The translations under genes and the position numbers were made by a program. From an uncultured Caryophanales bacterium (GTDB taxonomy: Bacteria; Bacillota_I; Bacilli_A; RFN20; CAG-826), in the NCBI GenBank assembly GCA_902464635.1, contig CABQKC010000003.1, positions 26,599-90,598 of the forward strand: 64,000 bases of DNA, given 5' to 3'. The notes beneath the pieces are model-generated. The model made no database searches. It was not told where the DNA came from and saw only the letters and a program-made list of their open reading frames with translations. Below are positions 27,232 to 34,786 of this stretch, piece by piece (the first letter of the stretch is position 1; each line of letters starts with the position of its first letter).

Positions 27232-29127
27232 ATGAAAAAAACAATCATTTCTTCTCTTGCGTCTTTATTGCTTATAGGTAGTTGCACTGGCTGTGTAGAT
27301 AAAACACCAAAAACATTCAAAGCTTATTTCTATGATGAAACAGGAACTAAACTCATTCAAGAAACTACCTTTACTGAAGGAGAAAAACCTGCTTTCCCTG
27401 CTAATCCAACAAAGGGAGAAGATAATACTTATACCTATACCTTCGATAAATGGGTGGATGCGGTCGGAAGTGATAAGGAAGTAAATTTCCTTACTGCAAC
27501 TAGCGATACTAATGCCTATGCTAAATTCATAGAAACATATAAGGATTATACGATTACATTCGTATTAAATAATGGAGAGCCTAATGTAGTTCAATCTTTG
27601 CATTATGGTGATGCAATTGTGCCTCCAACTAATTTTGCAAAATTAGGTTATACATTTAAATGCTGGGATAAAGAGGTTAGTAGCACCGTTACAAAAAACG
27701 ACACCTATTCAGCCGTTTGGGAAATTAATAAATATACAGTTACTTGGAAAAACGGAACTGAAACTATTGAAGTCGATGAAGGGGTTGAATATGGAGCTTC
27801 TCCTTCTTTTGACGGAGAAACCCCAACAAAAGAAAAGGCAAATGGATATACATATGTCTTCAAAGGATGGGGATTAAGTGAAGATGGCGAAGTTATCGAC
27901 TTAGATAAAGAAAAGGTAACTGATAATAAAACTTATTACGCTTTATTTGATTCTAGTAGGGATGTTTTCAATGTAACTTTTGTTAATGAAGGAAACGTAA
28001 TTTCTACTAAATCTTATTTCCTAGGGGATGAAGTCATAGTTCCGGCAACTCCAGTAAAGGAAGCAGACGAAAGCTATATCTATAAATTTGCTGGCTGGGA
28101 TAAAGAGGTTACTACAGCTAGCGAAAGCGTTACTTATACTGCAACCTACACACCATATAGATATAAAGATGGCTTTGTTACAAAAGATGAAGGCTTGACA
28201 CTAACTAATGAAACTTTCGCCGGAAGCAATGTTATTAAAGCTAGTGGCATGGGAGAAATCCATTTCAAAGACGCTTTCTTAGAGACTGATACTTTCTTTG
28301 AAAACTATACATATTTGTCATTTGAATTCCTTTATGGAGCAACTTCAACTGACAATATGATTTATACAACTGGGGCATCTAGCTGGTTTAGAACTGACTA
28401 TGTTGAAGATAATGGCATAAAGAATGTTTCTGACTTGATCAGGGTTTATGAAAATGGTAACCAAGTGTTTAAGATGTATTATAACAATTGGTATACCTTC
28501 TCGATGCTAGTTAGGAAAAGTGATGCAGGCCAAGAATTCAAACTAGAAAATGTATTCCTAAATCTATATGGCTCCGCTCACACTGTTTATTTAAGAAATC
28601 TAAGATTTGGAAATGAATGGTTAATAGATACATTCGAGGCCGATCCTCTTGGTTTTATTAGTGAGACTAGTGGCGTAACTATGGAAGCTACTAAAAAAGA
28701 TGATGTCGATGTTATAAAGGCAACTTCCAAGACTGCTTTTGCCGAAGGAGAAAATGGTAACGTTTGCTTTAAAAATGCCTATGATAGCGAAGGGGAAAAA
28801 GAGTTCTTCTATAGAAATTATAATTCGATAAGATTCCAATTATTTGTTGAATCTGATGATGGTAGTGGCAAATTCTTCCATACCACTTGGGCTCAATGGA
28901 GCTGGATTAATTTCGCTGGATTCTGCTGGAACTCCGATACTACAAAAGAACCATATTTCTCTAGTTATAATGTAGAAGGAACTAAGGTTAATGTCATTAC
29001 GGTTGGCTCCTGGTATACGATTGAAATGAAAGCTAATCATTCCGGAAACCGTGCGGATAATGTTGCAAAACTAGATATCTCCAATTCTACTTGCTACTTC
29101 AAAAACCTAGAATTCTTCAACGCTTAA
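27232..29127 (+). CDS. Lipoprotein with InlB-type repeats and two 'WYT' beta modules
   Basis: A 631-residue lipoprotein (lipobox LIGSC, Cys18). Residues ~30-310 contain about four InlB_B/Flg_new-like repeats ('YTYTFDKWVDA', 'LGYTFKCWDKE', 'YTYVFKGWGLS', 'YIYKFAGWDKE'). These are followed by two modules with 'NNWYTFSMLV' (near 28486) and 'GSWYTIEMKA' (near 29008). The first module parallels one in the 5528 protein: 'ETDTFFENYTYLSFEF' here against 'DSDTFLTNYSNISFEV' there. This suggests a paralogous family of binding modules. Surface display and glycan binding are inferred. ATG follows the previous stop by 2 bp with AAAGGAG upstream. Confidence 0.78.
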   Translation: MKKTIISSLASLLLIGSCTGCVDKTPKTFKAYFYDETGTKLIQETTFTEGEKPAFPANPTKGEDNTYTYTFDKWVDAVGSDKEVNFLTATSDTNAYAKFIETYKDYTITFVLNNGEPNVVQSLHYGDAIVPPTNFAKLGYTFKCWDKEVSSTVTKNDTYSAVWEINKYTVTWKNGTETIEVDEGVEYGASPSFDGETPTKEKANGYTYVFKGWGLSEDGEVIDLDKEKVTDNKTYYALFDSSRDVFNVTFVNEGNVISTKSYFLGDEVIVPATPVKEADESYIYKFAGWDKEVTTASESVTYTATYTPYRYKDGFVTKDEGLTLTNETFAGSNVIKASGMGEIHFKDAFLETDTFFENYTYLSFEFLYGATSTDNMIYTTGASSWFRTDYVEDNGIKNVSDLIRVYENGNQVFKMYYNNWYTFSMLVRKSDAGQEFKLENVFLNLYGSAHTVYLRNLRFGNEWLIDTFEADPLGFISETSGVTMEATKKDDVDVIKATSKTAFAEGENGNVCFKNAYDSEGEKEFFYRNYNSIRFQLFVESDDGSGKFFHTTWAQWSWINFAGFCWNSDTTKEPYFSSYNVEGTKVNVITVGSWYTIEMKANHSGNRADNVAKLDISNSTCYFKNLEFFNA

Positions 29128-29133
29128 TAATAT

Positions 29134-30159
29134 ATGTTACAACTAAATCCAATATTTAATGACCACATGGTTTTCGCTTTCGCTAAGCCAATTAGGGTTA
29201 GTGGAAGAAGCAATGAGGAGGTCAGCGTTGTTTTTAAAGGCCAAAAAATAACGGTAAAGCCTATTAATGATGAATGGGAAGTGACTTTTCCTGCTGAAGA
29301 AATAGGTGGACCGTATGAACTAGTCGTGTCTAATAAAACTGAACAAATCGTAATAAAAGATATTTATGTCGGCTTACTTCTTTTGATGGCAGGGCAATCT
29401 AATCAACAATTTAAGTTCAAAGAGGGGTTAGATAAATACGAAGAATATCTTTCTAATTCAAACATCAGGTTGTTCTCAACCAATAGGCCAATGTTTTTTG
29501 ATGGCGATTTGGAGCCTTTTAGAGCTAGCGATGGCTGGAAAGTCCTTGAAAAGGAAGATATACCATCTTGGCCTTCGTTATGTTATCAAGTAAGCAGGTT
29601 TATTAATGAGAAAGATAAAAATATCCATATTGGTTTGGTAACTTGTTATGAAGGAGCTTCTGTTATCGAGGCATGGATTCCAGAAAATAAGATTATTGGA
29701 ACTAGTTTGGATATTCCCCTTTCTTCTAAACATCCTGACCATAGCGATACTTTCTATAAGATTTGGAATAGGAACGGATTGCTTTATGATGTTGTTTTCT
29801 CTCAATGCAAACCCTTGACCTATAACATTATTTGCTATTATCAAGGAGAAAGTGACACTTCTTTAGAAGAAGGGAAAATTTATGATAAGGAATTAGAAAT
29901 CCTCGCTAAAATATATAGAAGCGATACTAAGGACGAATCTACTCCATTCCTAATTGTAGAAATTGCTAACCTTGATGTTAGGAACGATGATGGGTGGAGA
30001 AGTATCCAAAAAGCGCAGGAAAGGGCAATAAATATTATTCCAAATAGTTATTTGATTGATTCAAGGGGAGTTAGCGATACTAGTTGCATCCATCCTTCTA
30101 GAAAAAAGGAACTAGCCAGAATGATAGCCAACCAAATAACTGATATTTATAATCTATAG
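29134..30159 (+). CDS. Sialate O-acetylesterase family (SASA) carbohydrate esterase
   Basis: A 341-residue protein beginning with the small beta domain typical of the family ('LNPIFNDHMVF', 'VSGRSNEEVSV'). The SGNH-like catalytic domain follows: nucleophile motif 'LLMAGQSNQQF', block with 'CYYQGESDT' and C-terminal 'CIHPSRKKELARM' carrying the His. Family members remove O-acetyl groups from sialic acids or from xylan and other sugars. No signal peptide is present, so it acts on imported material. No clear ribosome site lies before ATG 29134; it follows the previous stop by 6 bp. Confidence 0.85.
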   Translation: MLQLNPIFNDHMVFAFAKPIRVSGRSNEEVSVVFKGQKITVKPINDEWEVTFPAEEIGGPYELVVSNKTEQIVIKDIYVGLLLLMAGQSNQQFKFKEGLDKYEEYLSNSNIRLFSTNRPMFFDGDLEPFRASDGWKVLEKEDIPSWPSLCYQVSRFINEKDKNIHIGLVTCYEGASVIEAWIPENKIIGTSLDIPLSSKHPDHSDTFYKIWNRNGLLYDVVFSQCKPLTYNIICYYQGESDTSLEEGKIYDKELEILAKIYRSDTKDESTPFLIVEIANLDVRNDDGWRSIQKAQERAINIIPNSYLIDSRGVSDTSCIHPSRKKELARMIANQITDIYNL

Positions 30160-30162
30160 AAC

Positions 30163-30759
30163 ATGAAATTAATAACAATAGGTGACTCAATTACACATGG
30201 TCAATATACTGGGCCAAATGATTCTTTTCCTAATTCGCTAGCAAAACCATATGGAGAATACTTGAAGGAATATTTAGGCTGCGATTATATAAATTATGGC
30301 CATAATGGAGTTGCTTTTAGCCATACATCAACGGTTAATTCTTCTATAGCCTTTGAAAATGTTACTTCTACCTACGAAAAAGGAGATATCATCATTATTG
30401 CAGGGGGTACGAATGATTTTGGAACGAATGTAAAGCTTGATGATTTTTCTATGGCTGTTAATAAAGTCTTTTCCTGTATAAAGAATAATAATCCTAATTC
30501 AAAAATAATAGTAATGACTCCACTACATCGTAACGGAGAATCTTCAAACGAAATTGGATTATCTCTTTTTCAATATAGCGAAATCCTAATTCAAAAAGCT
30601 ACTGAATATGGCTTTATAGTTATTAATGGTTTTGATTTCTTTTTCAATCCAAATAAAGAAGAAGATAGAAATAAATATGCTTTAGATGGTCTACATTTAA
30701 ATAACGAAGGCCATAAACTTTTAGCAGATTTCATTATTTCAACGGGAGTATTGCAATGA
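30163..30759 (+). CDS. SGNH/GDSL hydrolase (second)
   Basis: A 198-residue cytoplasmic SGNH hydrolase: 'TIGDSITHG' with Ser9, 'IAGGTNDFG' with the oxyanion Asn, and 'DGLHLNNEGHKLLADF' with the Asp-His pair. It is closer to typical lysophospholipase L1/TesA-like esterases than the one at 20873. Its 3' end overlaps the next gene by 4 bp (ATGA), so it is made together with the esterase-GH110 fusion. Deacylation of glycan substituents is the contextual guess. Confidence 0.88.
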   Translation: MKLITIGDSITHGQYTGPNDSFPNSLAKPYGEYLKEYLGCDYINYGHNGVAFSHTSTVNSSIAFENVTSTYEKGDIIIIAGGTNDFGTNVKLDDFSMAVNKVFSCIKNNNPNSKIIVMTPLHRNGESSNEIGLSLFQYSEILIQKATEYGFIVINGFDFFFNPNKEEDRNKYALDGLHLNNEGHKLLADFIISTGVLQ

Positions 30760-33200
30760 AAACCGAGAAATATATTTTTAATGGCTATGAAGCTACAATC
30801 ATAATCCCTGATAAACCTAATGGGGAATGGCTATGGAAAACTGAATTTCTATATGCTTTTGATGCACTAGAAAGAAAGCTATGCGAAGATGGGTTTACTA
30901 GAGTCTATTATCAAATATCAAATAAATATGGTAGCCCTGATTCAGTTGAATTGATGCATGATTTTTATTTGGACTTGATGAATAGATATAAGTTAAACAA
31001 GAAAGCCATCTTGATAGGATTCTCTAGGGGTGGCTTATATGCGTTTAACTTTGCTTTGAAATATCCTAGTTGTGTTAAGAAAATGTATTTAGATTCTCCT
31101 GTTCTTGATTTAAGGACTTGGCCTAAAAAAGAAGATATTCCAGAACTATATAAACAAGTCTTGGACGAATATCATTTCTCTAGTGATGAAGAAATGCAAA
31201 ATTATCAATCCTATCCAGTTTATAAATTAAAAGAATACTTCGCCTTGAATATTCCTACTTTATTAGTATGTGGTGGAAATGATTCATTAGTCAGTCACGA
31301 ATTAAATTCAAAGAAAATGATTGATTATGTATTGGCTAATAACATCAAGAATTTCTATTATTATGTTAAAGTAGGGGATGCTAAAGAAGGTGGCGAACAT
31401 CATCCGCATTCCTTTGGAAATATTGATGTTGATTTGATATATGGATGCAAGGCTCCTAGATATTTCAATATTTATTCAAATCAAATTGAAGGATCATCTA
31501 GGAAAAAATTGAAAACAATAGAAAGCAACGTGTCTTTGATAAGTTGGTTTTTCTATTTGAATGCACATGATGTTATCGCTCAAATAAATAAACAAGAATC
31601 ATCTAAATCAATAAAGATAACTAAAGGAACATATCACATTTATCCTGAAGATGTAGAACTTTTACATAATGTCTTTCTTTCAAATACAGATACGATGGAA
31701 AGAACTAATCACGGAGAAAAGCATGTTCTTTTATATGTCTGCAATAAAAACAAATTAACAATCGATTGCAATGGTTCTTCTTTTATACTCCATGGACCTT
31801 TAACCCCATTTATCTTTAAAGAATGTGAAAATATAGCTCTTTGCAATGCTAGTTTTGATTATCTAAATCCGACGATGTCAGAGATTTATGTTAAAGAAAA
31901 AACCAATGATGGATATACCATTCAAATTCATCCATCTTGCTTGTTTAATGTAGATAAAAACAAATTAATCTTCCATAGCGAGATTAATAGAAGTGGCGAT
32001 TATTATTGGTCATACGATTATAGAGATGACGATAACATTTGTTTGTTTCGTGATGATGAAAGCCATCAAACAAAAACTAGGGTTCACGACAAAGACAAAA
32101 CTCATCCATGCGCTCCATCTTTTGCAAGCATAGTTAACCTAGGAAATAATGAATTGAATGTAACTTTATCTAATAAAGGTGATTATTTTAAGGTGGGTTC
32201 TACTTTAGAAATTAGATCTACAATTAGAAATGAAATAGGCGGTGCATTTGTAGATTGCAAGAATGTGTTGATGAAGAATGTTACCTTTAATTCGATACAT
32301 GGGTTCGGTATTTTATCTCAATGCTCTGAAAATATTAGATTTATTGGTAACAAGATTTTGCCTTCTAGAGGAAGGAAAATATCTTGTAATGCTGACTTCT
32401 TACATTTCTCCTGTTGCAGGGGACATATCACGATAAAAGGCAATCAACTTAAAGAAGGCCATGACGATTATATAAATATCCATGGCATTCATACGTGTGT
32501 TTCCAAAATAATCGATGATCATACTTTGATTGTCGAATTCAAGCATAATTGCTCTTATGGATTTAATTTCTATAAACCAAAAGACAAAATTGCCTTAATT
32601 GACAAGAACAACCTTACCGAGATTGCCTCTAATGTTGTTATGGAATCTTCTTTAATCGATGATTACCACATACAAATAAAACTCAAGGATAAAGTATCGT
32701 CGCTATATTTAGGTAATTATATCGATAATGTTTCTACTTCTCCTGATGTAGAAATATCTAATAATGAATTTCTTTCATCGATGGGCAGAGGGATATTAGT
32801 TACTACTAGGGGCAAATGTTTGATTGATAATAACCGATTTTCCTTTTTAGGCGGAGCCGTGTTATGTGTCGCTGATGACTGCAATTTTTGGTATGAATCT
32901 AGTTTAACTAAAGACATTACTTTCAAAAACAATTTTGTTTTGAACTGCGGTTATAACCCTTTTGGCGACGAAAAAGATTATGAAATTATAATCAAACCTG
33001 AGGTTATGGATAAGAATTCCAGGGAATATGTTCATGGCAAAATAAATATAACCGGGAATACTTTTATTGATGATAACCAGGATATAAAATTCAAAGTTGA
33101 GTATACAAAGAACTTTTTGATGAAGAATAATTCTAGCAATAGAAAAATCATTGTTGAGCAACTTTGCTCAAATGTTTCTAACGATAAATCTAATATCTAG
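30756..33200 (+). CDS. Fusion of alpha/beta-hydrolase and GH110-like alpha-galactosidase beta-helix
   Basis: An 814-residue two-domain protein with no signal peptide. Residues ~1-235 form an alpha/beta-hydrolase: nucleophile Ser90 in GFSRGG, acid Asp176 in CGGNDSLV, and His215/216/218 in EHHPHSF. Residues ~250-814 form a right-handed beta-helix that matches GH110 in several places: 'KGTYHIYP', 'LTIDCNGSSFILHG', 'TPFIFKECEN', 'ADFLHFSCCRGHI' and 'DDYINIHG'. The three aspartates expected for an inverting GH110 active site are present (Asp547, Asp570, Asp571), with a 23-residue gap followed by an adjacent pair. GH110 enzymes remove alpha-1,3-galactose, for example from blood-group B structures. 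The esterase half may deacylate the same substrate. It is the last gene of the long operon, convergent with the GH109-like gene. Confidence 0.85.
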   Translation: MKTEKYIFNGYEATIIIPDKPNGEWLWKTEFLYAFDALERKLCEDGFTRVYYQISNKYGSPDSVELMHDFYLDLMNRYKLNKKAILIGFSRGGLYAFNFALKYPSCVKKMYLDSPVLDLRTWPKKEDIPELYKQVLDEYHFSSDEEMQNYQSYPVYKLKEYFALNIPTLLVCGGNDSLVSHELNSKKMIDYVLANNIKNFYYYVKVGDAKEGGEHHPHSFGNIDVDLIYGCKAPRYFNIYSNQIEGSSRKKLKTIESNVSLISWFFYLNAHDVIAQINKQESSKSIKITKGTYHIYPEDVELLHNVFLSNTDTMERTNHGEKHVLLYVCNKNKLTIDCNGSSFILHGPLTPFIFKECENIALCNASFDYLNPTMSEIYVKEKTNDGYTIQIHPSCLFNVDKNKLIFHSEINRSGDYYWSYDYRDDDNICLFRDDESHQTKTRVHDKDKTHPCAPSFASIVNLGNNELNVTLSNKGDYFKVGSTLEIRSTIRNEIGGAFVDCKNVLMKNVTFNSIHGFGILSQCSENIRFIGNKILPSRGRKISCNADFLHFSCCRGHITIKGNQLKEGHDDYINIHGIHTCVSKIIDDHTLIVEFKHNCSYGFNFYKPKDKIALIDKNNLTEIASNVVMESSLIDDYHIQIKLKDKVSSLYLGNYIDNVSTSPDVEISNNEFLSSMGRGILVTTRGKCLIDNNRFSFLGGAVLCVADDCNFWYESSLTKDITFKNNFVLNCGYNPFGDEKDYEIIIKPEVMDKNSREYVHGKINITGNTFIDDNQDIKFKVEYTKNFLMKNNSSNRKIIVEQLCSNVSNDKSNI

Positions 33201-33229
33201 TTTTTAAAAATAAAGCACCCGTGTATTAA

Positions 33230-34465
33230 TTATCTTTTTATTTTTGGTAACGGCAATACGTCTAACGGTTTTCTATTCTTGTATTTGCCACGGGTAAAAT
33301 CGGGACATTCAATTGGGATTGATCCTTTTGCAATTGATTCTTCTGATAAAGCGGTAATGCTCATCCAAGAAACTGCATCATAGACATCAATCGGCATCTC
33401 TTCCTTATTCTTAATATATCTAAAGAAGTGCTTTAACATGACATAATCCATCCCGCCATGTCCTGCATCGATTTGCTCTTGTGTTATATCTTTCCAGTCT
33501 TCAGGAAGATATTCGTCATAATCCTTTTGATTAAGGAATGATTTTTCTATTGGGTCAAAGTCATGGTCATAGTTTTTATCATCCAACACGACTGATTTAG
33601 TGGTTTGGCAATAGAACCCTTCGGTGCCTTCAACAGTTAGGTTTCTATCATAAAGATGAGGCAAGGTTGTATCTAATTTTAATAAAATGGTTTCGCCATT
33701 CTCACATTCAATCATGGTAGTGGTGACGTCCCCTTGCTTGAATTTGACTCCTGCTAGCTTTTCTTTATAGTCATCACTCTTTTTTATATATTCTTCTAAT
33801 CCTCTAGCTTTAGAAGACATCGATACGACTTTAGTAAACCTATTGCCTCTATTGATGTCTAATATCTTGGCAATCGGACCTAATTCGTGAGTTGGGTAAT
33901 TCTCGCAGTTATGGTTCTTATATTCTTCTAACCTATAATGATGGGTATTTATCCCTCCAGCAATTTCATATCTTAAATCATGGCAATATGCTCCTTGGCA
34001 AAATACAACTTCGCCTAAGACACCATTTCTATATAAGGAAGTTGCTAACATTTCATCCTTGCCATAGCAGCAATTTTCTAAAAAGAAGAAGGGGGTATGG
34101 CTATTTTCATAGCTATCAACTAATTTCCAACAATCATCAATATTGTGTGTTCCACCGACTTCAATCGCGACAGGTATCCCTCTTTTCATCGATTCAAGGG
34201 CAACTTCGACATGGCTATTCCAGCTAGTCGCGACAATTATGCAATCAGGCTTTTTGTCCAATATATCTATAAAGGAAGTAGATCCAAATGGTTTTGGGAA
34301 TCCTTTTTCTTCTATGGTTTTGGAAAAGCTAGTAATCCTATCGTCAAATTTATCGCATATGCAATCTATAGTTACATCTTCATTTGCCAATATATTAGGT
34401 AACAATGTATTTCCTCTTTGGCCTAAACCTATTAATCCAAGTCTGATTTTACCTTTTTCTTCCAT
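33230..34465 (-). CDS. GH109-like Gfo/Idh/MocA-fold enzyme (alpha-N-acetylgalactosaminidase-like)
   Basis: A 411-residue NAD-binding Rossmann protein: 'LGLIGLGQRGN' glycine-rich loop at the N-terminus, 'PVAIEVGGTHNIDDCWKLV', 'FFFLENCCYGKDE', 'YCHDLRYE', 'NYPTHELGPIAKIL', 'VSMSSKARG', 'GHGGMDYVML' and 'DVYDAVSWMSITALSEESI'. This ordered set is the pattern of GH109, whose founding members release alpha-GalNAc (blood-group A) using NAD+. Other family members may have different specificities. No signal peptide, so cytoplasmic. AAGGA precedes the ATG. It lies alone on the minus strand, its end 29 bp from the end of the GH110 fusion gene. Confidence 0.85.
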   Translation of the reverse strand: MEEKGKIRLGLIGLGQRGNTLLPNILANEDVTIDCICDKFDDRITSFSKTIEEKGFPKPFGSTSFIDILDKKPDCIIVATSWNSHVEVALESMKRGIPVAIEVGGTHNIDDCWKLVDSYENSHTPFFFLENCCYGKDEMLATSLYRNGVLGEVVFCQGAYCHDLRYEIAGGINTHHYRLEEYKNHNCENYPTHELGPIAKILDINRGNRFTKVVSMSSKARGLEEYIKKSDDYKEKLAGVKFKQGDVTTTMIECENGETILLKLDTTLPHLYDRNLTVEGTEGFYCQTTKSVVLDDKNYDHDFDPIEKSFLNQKDYDEYLPEDWKDITQEQIDAGHGGMDYVMLKHFFRYIKNKEEMPIDVYDAVSWMSITALSEESIAKGSIPIECPDFTRGKYKNRKPLDVLPLPKIKR

Positions 34466-34534
34466 AAGCCATCCTTTTCTAAATTGTTTAATAAGACAAT
34501 TAATTAAAATGCCTATTTTTCTAATTTGTTCGCA

Positions 34535-34562
34535 TAATTAGGTTACTATTTTTTAATAACAA
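34535..34562 (-). promoter_or_regulatory. Candidate promoter of the GH109-like gene
   Basis: Read on the minus strand, TTGTTA (34562-34557) is followed after 16 bp by TAATTA (34540-34535), about 70 bp upstream of the ATG. A pattern match only, in AT-rich DNA. The rest of the 320-bp divergent gap (34466-34786) holds the cre-like site and the hairpin leader listed separately. Confidence 0.3.
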
Positions 34563-34626
34563 TGATGTAGTTAAATTCCTAGTTTGTTAATTTTAAATAT
34601 TAGAGAGTTAAAATTGATTAGATTTT

Positions 34627-34640
34627 AGAAACCGCTTACA
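34627..34640 (-). promoter_or_regulatory. cre-like operator (CcpA/LacI family)
   Basis: On the minus strand the site reads TGTAAGCGGTTTCT, matching TGNAANCGNTNNCA at all defined positions except the last. It lies 147 bp before the start of the surface protein at 34787 and in the shared region with the divergent GH109-like gene. Carbon-catabolite or LacI-type control is inferred; no regulator gene of that family is in the window. Confidence 0.6.
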
Positions 34641-34664
34641 CAACAATAAAAACAAGTAGAACGA

Positions 34665-34751
34665 GTGGTGTCTAGTTTTCTTCCTCATTTAAAGTATCTT
34701 CATCAGTAAATACTTTATTATTTTAGTAAAGAAAACAAACAAAATCACCAC
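34665..34751 (+). promoter_or_regulatory. Structured 5' leader: nested inverted repeats
   Basis: Three nested pairings are visible: GTGGTG (34665-34670) with CACCAC (34746-34751); GTTTTCTT (34675-34682) with AAGAAAAC (34729-34736); and TAAAGTAT (34690-34697) with ATACTTTA (34710-34717) around a 12-nt loop. Together they could fold into an 87-nt long imperfect hairpin, 35 bp before the ATG of the surface-protein gene and upstream of its AAGGAG site. It is not followed by a T tract, so it is not a simple terminator. It could stabilise the mRNA, sense a ligand or act as a DNA-level inverted repeat. No known riboswitch class is recognised. Confidence 0.55.
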
Positions 34752-34786
34752 AGGGGTCTACTGCATTGCTTTAAAAGGAGAAGGCT

